Made by a program: the position numbers and the translations under genes. The notes beneath the pieces were generated by a model. It worked only from the letters and a program-made list of their open reading frames with translations. It had not been told where the DNA came from and made no database searches. This document shows, piece after piece, positions 43,776 through 49,064 of a stretch of 49,064 bases of DNA. Source of the stretch: an uncultured Planctomycetaceae bacterium (GTDB lineage Bacteria; Planctomycetota; Planctomycetia; Pirellulales; Pirellulaceae); NCBI GenBank assembly GCA_937967665.1, contig CALBSZ010000168.1:1-49064 (forward strand), in the 5' to 3' direction. Positions within the stretch are counted from its first letter, which is position 1. Each line of letters starts with the position of its first letter.

Positions 43776-46130
43776 TCATTCCGTGTGGGTTGCCTGGCGA
43801 ACGGCCGGTACGCCCGCCTCGTTGGCTCGCAGCGATGACCCGACCGTGCCCCAGTCGAAATGGTCTGCCTTACTTTCCGGAACGTCGACGGCGGTCGCTT
43901 GCGTCAGCCCCAGCGGCCCCCAGGAGAACTGGGATGCGGCGTTTTGATCCGAGTTGGCGGAACGCGGTTGCGTGGAAGTCACCGGAGCCGGCGAATCGTC
44001 CATGGGAATTTCAGGTGGCATGAGTTCGTCGCCGGCAGGTGTCGGGACTTGGAGCTCTTCTACCGGCGCTGTCGTGTCGTCGATGATGTATTCGCCTTCC
44101 GAACCGCCCATGGTGCTTGCCACCGGACCGCGGCTGACGACGCGAGGACGCGTCACACCGTAATCCATGTAGTAGCTGGCGTCCCGCTCGCGAGCCCGCT
44201 CCAAGGCGTCCCAGTAGGCCTTGTCCGGCCAGGGACCTTCGGACAACGCGATGCTGTTGTATTCGAACAGGGATCCCTTGTTGAAGTGCATGAAGGCGAT
44301 TTGCTTGTTGTATTCGGCGATGGCACTGTAGTAGGCCCTTTGTGCTTCCGCGCGGCGTCGTTGTGCGTCCAGCACCAGGTCCAGCGAGGCCTTGCCGCCT
44401 TCGTACAGGGCCTTCAGCGAATCGACTTCACGTTGCGAAGCCAGCCAGCGGTTGAAGTGCGATTGCGACTGCAGGTACAAGCCGTCCAGTGCTCGCACGA
44501 CTTTCGTCAAGCTGTGCGACAGGGCCAGTTCCATTTCCTCGGTACGCGCCTTCTCGCGAGCCAGCTGCAGTTGAGCGTTCCGCATGGCGGCGCTGGCACG
44601 TCGTGCCCCGATCGGATTGGGGACAAAGTCCAGGTTGAAATAGGACTCCGCGAAGTCGCCGCCGCTGATGTTGTCAAACGCGGTGGATCCAGGTTGGGCG
44701 AAGTCCAGGCCATTCCGGTTCGCGTTCATCAGCGTGTCGCCGCGGCCGTGCCAGCGATAAGTGGCGGTCACGTTGAGTTCCGGCAGCATGTTGTTGCGGG
44801 CCAGGATGATTTCGTGTTCACGCTGTTTCAATCTCCAGCGTTGCTGACGCAGTTCGGTATTCTTGAAGAGGGCTTCCGCCAGGACTTCGTTCCAATCGAA
44901 TTCGACCTTGGCCAGAGTGGGTTCGTCGCTTGGCCGCAGCAGCCGGCCATCCGTTGCCGACAGTCCCATCAGCCAGCGAAGATCGTTCTCGAAGTCGTAG
45001 ACCACTCGCAGCTGCGATTCCGTCTGGGCGCGGAAGAAGAAGTACTGCTCGCGTGCCTGCGCTTCCGCCTGCACCGGTTCGACACCCTGCTTCCACTTTT
45101 CGTAGACGATCTTCCAGGTGATGTGAGCGCTGTCTCGACCGATCTTCGCCGATTCCAGCGACCGGTAGGCGTTCTGCAGGTCCCAGTACGCGTTTTCCAC
45201 GTCTTGCAACAGGTTTCGCACGCTGGCCTCGAAACTTGCCAACTGGATGTCCGTGTTCATGCGCGCCAGGATAATGCGTGTGCGGTTCACTTGAACGCCG
45301 CGGCCTTTGAGCAGCGGATGGACGGCGTTCACTTCAAAGCCCGACAGGTAATCGCTGGGTAGCGCCCGGCTGGGAGCGTTGCTGTATGAGTAGCGGGTGT
45401 TGTGCCGCAAGGCGAAGATCGTGCCGTCCGCGGCCTTCTTGGACAACGACATGCCGAGACTGGCGTTGTTCTGTTCGAACAGGAACGGCGTGAACTGGGC
45501 CGCAACACCGGCGTTCACATTCGATGGCGAATCCTGCTTGTCGTAACTGAAGCGTGCCGCAAACAGGGCATCGAATTCGGCGAGTTCGTGTTCGATGCCC
45601 TGGACACCACTGCCGATGCCTCCGGGCGAGACCACGCCCTGTGTCCCGCCGGCGATTTCACGCTGGCCATTGTTCTGCCCCGTGATCGGACCCTGCGTGG
45701 AAATCTGGCCGCTCGATCGCGACTCTTCCAACGACGGATCGTAAACGGTCGGCAGGTTGGCAACCCGAAAATGCCCGAGATTGTTGTTGCCGCTCAGGCC
45801 GACGTTGCCGTTCGGGTTTGTTTGCAGGATGCTGGCCGTGTCACGAATCACCTTGCTGTTGTGAATAGCAATATGAATGCATTCCTCCAGCGGAATGTCC
45901 CAGAACTCTTCGAATTCCGGGTTGGTCAGCGTCAAGGGACGCTTGCTATGGGTTACCTCGGCGAGACTGCAGTCGTCGTAATCCGGCTGCTCGATTTGGG
46001 TGGCCTTGTCCAGGTAGTGCGACAGGTCACCGTCTTCGTGGAAGTAGAAAGGTTGAGTCGGGGTGCAACCACTGAAAATGGTCAAACCGATCAAAAGCAG
46101 CGCTACAAGATGTTGGATTTGCCGGCTCAT
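43776..46130 (-). CDS. TolC-family outer-membrane efflux lipoprotein
   Basis: A 784-residue outer-membrane channel protein, longer than typical TolC (about 450-500). The signal peptide ends in LTIFSGC, a lipobox (Cys22). The TolC core lies about 300-640, with long helices (for example SFEASVRNLLQDVENAYWDLQNAYRSLESA, in parts; and EKARTEEMELALSHSLTKVVRALD). The N-terminal 250 residues contain a Gly/Asn-rich stretch, and the C-terminal 130 residues are Pro/Thr-rich and low-complexity, with no family match. No inner-membrane pump or adaptor gene is adjacent. It probably works with a pump encoded elsewhere. Confidence 0.88.
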   Translation of the reverse strand: MSRQIQHLVALLLIGLTIFSGCTPTQPFYFHEDGDLSHYLDKATQIEQPDYDDCSLAEVTHSKRPLTLTNPEFEEFWDIPLEECIHIAIHNSKVIRDTASILQTNPNGNVGLSGNNNLGHFRVANLPTVYDPSLEESRSSGQISTQGPITGQNNGQREIAGGTQGVVSPGGIGSGVQGIEHELAEFDALFAARFSYDKQDSPSNVNAGVAAQFTPFLFEQNNASLGMSLSKKAADGTIFALRHNTRYSYSNAPSRALPSDYLSGFEVNAVHPLLKGRGVQVNRTRIILARMNTDIQLASFEASVRNLLQDVENAYWDLQNAYRSLESAKIGRDSAHITWKIVYEKWKQGVEPVQAEAQAREQYFFFRAQTESQLRVVYDFENDLRWLMGLSATDGRLLRPSDEPTLAKVEFDWNEVLAEALFKNTELRQQRWRLKQREHEIILARNNMLPELNVTATYRWHGRGDTLMNANRNGLDFAQPGSTAFDNISGGDFAESYFNLDFVPNPIGARRASAAMRNAQLQLAREKARTEEMELALSHSLTKVVRALDGLYLQSQSHFNRWLASQREVDSLKALYEGGKASLDLVLDAQRRRAEAQRAYYSAIAEYNKQIAFMHFNKGSLFEYNSIALSEGPWPDKAYWDALERARERDASYYMDYGVTRPRVVSRGPVASTMGGSEGEYIIDDTTAPVEELQVPTPAGDELMPPEIPMDDSPAPVTSTQPRSANSDQNAASQFSWGPLGLTQATAVDVPESKADHFDWGTVGSSLRANEAGVPAVRQATHTE

Positions 46131-46200
46131 CGATTACTCGCTCGCTCCATTCGCGTCTCGACAGGAGGACGCAGTAGGCCAAGGGTAAAATGCGAAGCGC

Positions 46201-46228
46201 CGCGCTACGAAATCGTAGCGCGACATGA
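46201..46228. repeat. Hairpin plus ACATG element, single copy
   Basis: CGCGCTACGA (46201-46210) and TCGTAGCGCG (46213-46222) form a long stem with a tiny centre, followed directly by ACATGACG. The order hairpin then ACATG repeats that of the elements at 40864, 40932 and 41122, with a different stem sequence. It lies upstream of the TolC-like gene. Confidence 0.55.
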
Positions 46229-46391
46229 CGAAAAAGTCCCCCCGGACTGACCGCGTCCTGCCGGCGTGTCGATGGAAGCTGCGGTCCGCAAACTCCCCGC
46301 GATACTCCTGCAGAGCAATCGGTAGCAGTGGTATCGACGATACAACCCGCAAACTTTGAAGAATCTGCCCAACCGGCAAAGTTTTGCGCTG

Positions 46392-47051
46392 CTAGCAGTG
46401 CAATTGCCGCTGAAACGGTTTCACTGGTCGTGTAGATCTCGGTGGAGCGTGGGCGACTGCCTTCCACAATTCCAGATAGGAAGCCTGCACGGAAGGATGA
46501 AGTTGCGTCACGAGGTTCTCCGGAAGATGCAGCGTCCGAATCAGTTCTTGAACATCGCCTAAATCGCGTAGTCGTGACGGGATGGTTCCAGACGCTAGCT
46601 TGAGCTGGACGATTGTAGGAAGGTTCAGGCACTGGATGCCATCAATTTCCTCTGCACATACTTGGGGATTGGGGAACGCAATTTCCTTGGGCTTCCCGTC
46701 GCCCGGATACTGGCCTTGAACCAGGAACTCGATGCGGACGCCGTCCACCGTATCCCGCAGATTCTTGCTTCCCTCGAAAGGTGACACATATCCGAGTCCC
46801 TCAAGATTTGCATGAATCTTGTTCAAGCTTTCCGCGCTGACCAGGATATCCACATCTTCGGTGAATCGCCGGTAGCCGTGAAGGAAGAGAGCCATTCCCC
46901 CCGCCAAAGCGTACGGAATCTGCAATTCATCCAAGCGTTTCGTGATTCTGCGAAGTGCTCGGTGTACGGAACTGTCATTTTCGAAATGACGGGATCCTTC
47001 GCGGATCGCCCAGGCGGTATTCGCGTTCAGTTTATCTTCGTAGGAAACCAT
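46392..47051 (-). CDS. AbiEii/MenT-like nucleotidyltransferase
   Basis: A 219-residue protein of the AbiEii/AbiGii nucleotidyltransferase family. The key block is YALAGGMALFLHGYRRFTEDVDILV: the GG motif (51-52) and the Asp pair D66/D68 for metal and NTP binding. A following part (EFLVQGQYPGDGKPKEIAFP, LPTIVQLKLASG) is typical. Members act as toxins in type IV toxin-antitoxin/abortive-infection systems or have housekeeping roles. No AbiEi-like antitoxin gene is next to it, so a toxin role is not shown. The ATG at 47051 is preferred to longer forms, which would cover the lysS promoter region. Confidence 0.82.
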   Translation of the reverse strand: MVSYEDKLNANTAWAIREGSRHFENDSSVHRALRRITKRLDELQIPYALAGGMALFLHGYRRFTEDVDILVSAESLNKIHANLEGLGYVSPFEGSKNLRDTVDGVRIEFLVQGQYPGDGKPKEIAFPNPQVCAEEIDGIQCLNLPTIVQLKLASGTIPSRLRDLGDVQELIRTLHLPENLVTQLHPSVQASYLELWKAVAHAPPRSTRPVKPFQRQLHC

Positions 47052-47215
47052 GACCCCCGTATTCTCTGCTAGCGGGACAGGGGAGGCAAGATTGATTCGG
47101 GCGCTCAGCGTGCGTAAGCGACGAGTCCGTCGGGAAAACGCGTTTCCGTTCTCCTTGCCACAAATCAGGCCGTCGTATGCGTCACCTATCTCCAAGCCGT
47201 CCAAACCACCCGACA

Positions 47216-47243
47216 TTGACCGCTATTCAACTTTCACTAAAAT
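47216..47243 (+). promoter_or_regulatory. Sigma-70-type promoter for lysS
   Basis: TTGACC (47216-47221), a 16-bp spacer and TAAAAT (47238-47243) match the housekeeping consensus well. It faces lysS at 47283, giving a leader of about 30 bases. Confidence 0.6.
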
Positions 47244-47282
47244 GTTGCCTTTCAATAGCTTAACACTGCGACTCGAGCCGAC

Positions 47283-48917
47283 ATGTCCGACCGAAATACT
47301 GAAAACGCCCCAGCTGACGGCGGACTGGAAGGGATTCGTCGCGCGAAACTGCAGCGCATTCGCGAACTGGGGTTCGATCCGTGGGGGCAGCGTTTTGATG
47401 ATCGCCTGTGGATCCGCGATATCCGCGCGCAAGCAGGTCAGATTCAGCTAAAGACCGCGACGGGCGAAACCGTCGCGATGCCGGAATTGGAAAAGGTCGA
47501 AGGCGAAGATCCCAAAACGGGCCGCGCAACGTCGACCTGGATGGTCAACTCGGCCGACGGCCAGGTCGCTTTCAGGCAGTGGGCCAGCGATCACGGCGTG
47601 ACCGATTTCAGCGGGCCGACGGTGCGCGCGGCGGGGCGAGTCGTCCTGCACCGCACCAAAGGGAAACTGCAGTTTGCGGACATCCGCGACTGGACCGGCG
47701 ATATCCAATTGTTCATCGGCCGGCAGCAGATTGGCGAAGAAAACTGGGAGTTGTTGAATCAGGTCGACTTGGGCGATATCATCGGCGTAGACGGTGAATT
47801 GCGACTTACGAAAGTAGGCGAGCTTTCGATCTTCGCGACGAAGATTCATTTCCTGACCAAGTCGATCGAGCAGCCGCCGGAAAAGTTTCACGGCCTGAAC
47901 GATCCGGAACTGCGGCAGCGGATGCGGTACCTGGACCTGACCTACGGCGACGGCGTCCTGCCGCGCTTCCTGAATCGCACCAAGATCGTGCATTCCATTC
48001 GCAGTACGCTGGCCGCCCAGGGATTCGTCGAAATCGAAGGGCCGACGCTGCATACCATCGCGGGCGGAGCCGCCGCGCGGCCGTTCATTACCCACCACAA
48101 CACGCTCGACATGAAGCTGTACATGCGGATTGCCTTGGAACTGCATTTGAAGCGGTTGATGGTGGGCGGCATGGAACGCGTCTACGAATTGGGCCGCGTC
48201 TACCGCAACGAAGGAATCAGCCCCAAGCACAATCCTGAATTCACGATGATCGAAGTGTATCAGGCCTTCGGCGACTATCGGACCATGATGGACCTCACGG
48301 AACAAATGATCCTGAACGCGATCGAAGCGCTTGGCGGCGAGTACCAACTGCCGTGGGGCGATGGCCAAATCGACTTCACGCCCCCCTTCGCGCGGCGAAC
48401 GTACAACGATTTGTTCGCCGAACACGCGGGCGTCGATCCACTCGACGCTGCCGCCGTCAAGTCGCTGGCCGAACAAATCGGTTTCGATACGGCCGGCAAA
48501 CATCCCGACGTCATCAAGAACGAAGTCTTTGAAGAAAAGGTCGAAGACGCGCTGGTGGGGCCGGTGTTCGTCATTGACTATCCCGCCAGCATCTGCCCGC
48601 TCACCAAACGCAAGCAAGATAATCCTGAAGTTGCTGAGCGGTTCGAACTGTTCATCCAGGGCATGGAAATCGCCAACGCCTATACGGAATTGAACGACCC
48701 GGACTTGCAGGAGGAATTGTTCAGTTCGCAGTTGGCCGGACTGTCCGAAGAGGATTCCATGGCCAAGATGGACCACGATTTCATCCGCGCCCTGCGGCAC
48801 GGCATGCCACCCGCCGGAGGACTCGGCGTCGGCATCGACCGGCTGGTCATGCTGCTCACCAATTCACAAACCATCCGCGATGTCATCCTGTTCCCGCTGA
48901 TGAGAGAGGGGCAGTGA
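47283..48917 (+). CDS. lysS: Lysyl-tRNA synthetase, class II
   Basis: Charges tRNA-Lys with lysine in the cytoplasm. The 544 residues have the anticodon-binding OB fold (about 120-215: VRAAGRVVLHRTKGKLQFADIRD) and the class II core: motif 1 in FVEIEGPTLHTIAGGAAARPFITHHN, motif 2 in VYRNEGISPKHNPEFTMIEVYQAF, motif 3 in GLGVGIDRLVMLLT. The OB fold is preceded by an insert of about 40-45 residues (near 55-100, KTATGETVAMPELEKVEGED and following) compared with E. coli LysS, which accounts for the extra length. A good promoter lies upstream. The stop codon TGA lies inside the tandem repeat that follows. Confidence 0.97.
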   Translation: MSDRNTENAPADGGLEGIRRAKLQRIRELGFDPWGQRFDDRLWIRDIRAQAGQIQLKTATGETVAMPELEKVEGEDPKTGRATSTWMVNSADGQVAFRQWASDHGVTDFSGPTVRAAGRVVLHRTKGKLQFADIRDWTGDIQLFIGRQQIGEENWELLNQVDLGDIIGVDGELRLTKVGELSIFATKIHFLTKSIEQPPEKFHGLNDPELRQRMRYLDLTYGDGVLPRFLNRTKIVHSIRSTLAAQGFVEIEGPTLHTIAGGAAARPFITHHNTLDMKLYMRIALELHLKRLMVGGMERVYELGRVYRNEGISPKHNPEFTMIEVYQAFGDYRTMMDLTEQMILNAIEALGGEYQLPWGDGQIDFTPPFARRTYNDLFAEHAGVDPLDAAAVKSLAEQIGFDTAGKHPDVIKNEVFEEKVEDALVGPVFVIDYPASICPLTKRKQDNPEVAERFELFIQGMEIANAYTELNDPDLQEELFSSQLAGLSEEDSMAKMDHDFIRALRHGMPPAGGLGVGIDRLVMLLTNSQTIRDVILFPLMREGQ

Positions 48918-49064
48918 TGAGTGATGAGTGATGAGTGATGAGTGATGAGTGATGAGTGATGAGTGATGAGTGATGAGTGATGAGTGATGAGTGATGAGTG
49001 ATGAGTGATGAGTGATGAGTGATGAGTGATGAGTGATGAGTGATGAGTGATGAGTGATGAGTGA
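48914..49064. repeat. 7-bp tandem repeat (about 21 copies), truncated by window end
   Basis: From the last codon of lysS to the window edge the sequence is an uninterrupted array of the heptamer GATGAGT (about 150 bp). The lysS stop TGA is part of the first copy. All three forward frames meet ATG-AGT-GAT-GAG-TGA repeatedly, so no frame is open. The true length is unknown because the window ends inside the array. Confidence 0.95.

Noticed and set aside
43860..45362. 500-codon plus-strand open frame
   Set aside because: Antisense to the TolC-like gene; compositional shadow without motifs.
47448..48800. 450-codon minus-strand open frame
   Set aside because: Antisense to lysS, which is certain.
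48914..49064. Heptamer array as coding sequence or CRISPR
   Set aside because: All frames meet TGA every 21 bp and there are no spacers.

Overview
The window reads as a chromosomal segment of a planctomycete, most likely of the Pirellulales group. The signs are: two exported proteins with the N-terminal LEPxxLLA-type sorting motif, a DUF1549/DUF1553 plus DUF1501 gene pair, two formylglycine sulfatases, several Tat-exported Gfo/Idh/MocA and sugar-isomerase proteins, two Hanks-type kinases, and intergenic hairpin repeats of planctomycete style. This placement is inference from gene content. No rRNA, tRNA, CRISPR array, phage or complete insertion sequence was seen.

Layout. 1-4340 (+): ThiF/MoeB-type adenylyltransferase, a 666-bp repeat-filled gap, then a lipoprotein, an exported HMA metal-binding protein and a coupled pair of membrane proteins. 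4343-5041 (-): Tat-exported intradiol dioxygenase. 5529-5762 (+): a tiny Flp-like prepilin followed by a strong terminator. 6068-7207 (+): cysteine desulfurase. 7251-10894 (-): a likely operon of DoxX-like protein, Gfo/Idh/MocA oxidoreductase and sugar isomerase. 11111-20009: 2-hydroxyacid dehydrogenase, soluble kinase, Q-rich membrane protein, BshB1-like deacetylase (-), M32 carboxypeptidase, TauE-like transporter, kinase with zinc ribbon and RDD domain. 20073-25994 (-): dockerin-bearing LEPR exported protein, then DUF1501 and DUF1549/1553 proteins. 26253-28163 (+): tandem PpiC chaperone/isomerase. 28306-35089: a polysaccharide/sulfate-ester region with sulfatase (-), sugar isomerase (+), and an overlapping + strand cluster of two SASA esterases and a second sulfatase. 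35140-40065 (-): a 1641-residue surface protein joining a VKOR-type thioredoxin domain, a cyclophilin and a chain of Ig-like repeats. 41185-43391 (-): argJ overlapping a K+ channel/RCK gene. 43776-46130 (-): TolC-like lipoprotein. 46392-47051 (-): AbiEii-like nucleotidyltransferase. 47283-48917 (+): lysS, running directly into a 7-bp tandem repeat that continues to the window end.

The most informative irregularities are: the second SASA esterase, cut by one in-frame TAG codon ahead of its probable catalytic His while the rest of the frame stays intact; the first esterase, which lacks a stop and runs 152 bp into its neighbour; a 71-bp dispersed element present twice (1516-1586 inverted, 29808-29878) at about 85% identity; a hairpin-plus-ACATG repeat family at 40864-41166 and 46201-46228; the thioredoxin-cyclophilin-Ig fusion; and a K+ channel whose selectivity filter reads GTGFG where TVGFG/TVGYG is expected.
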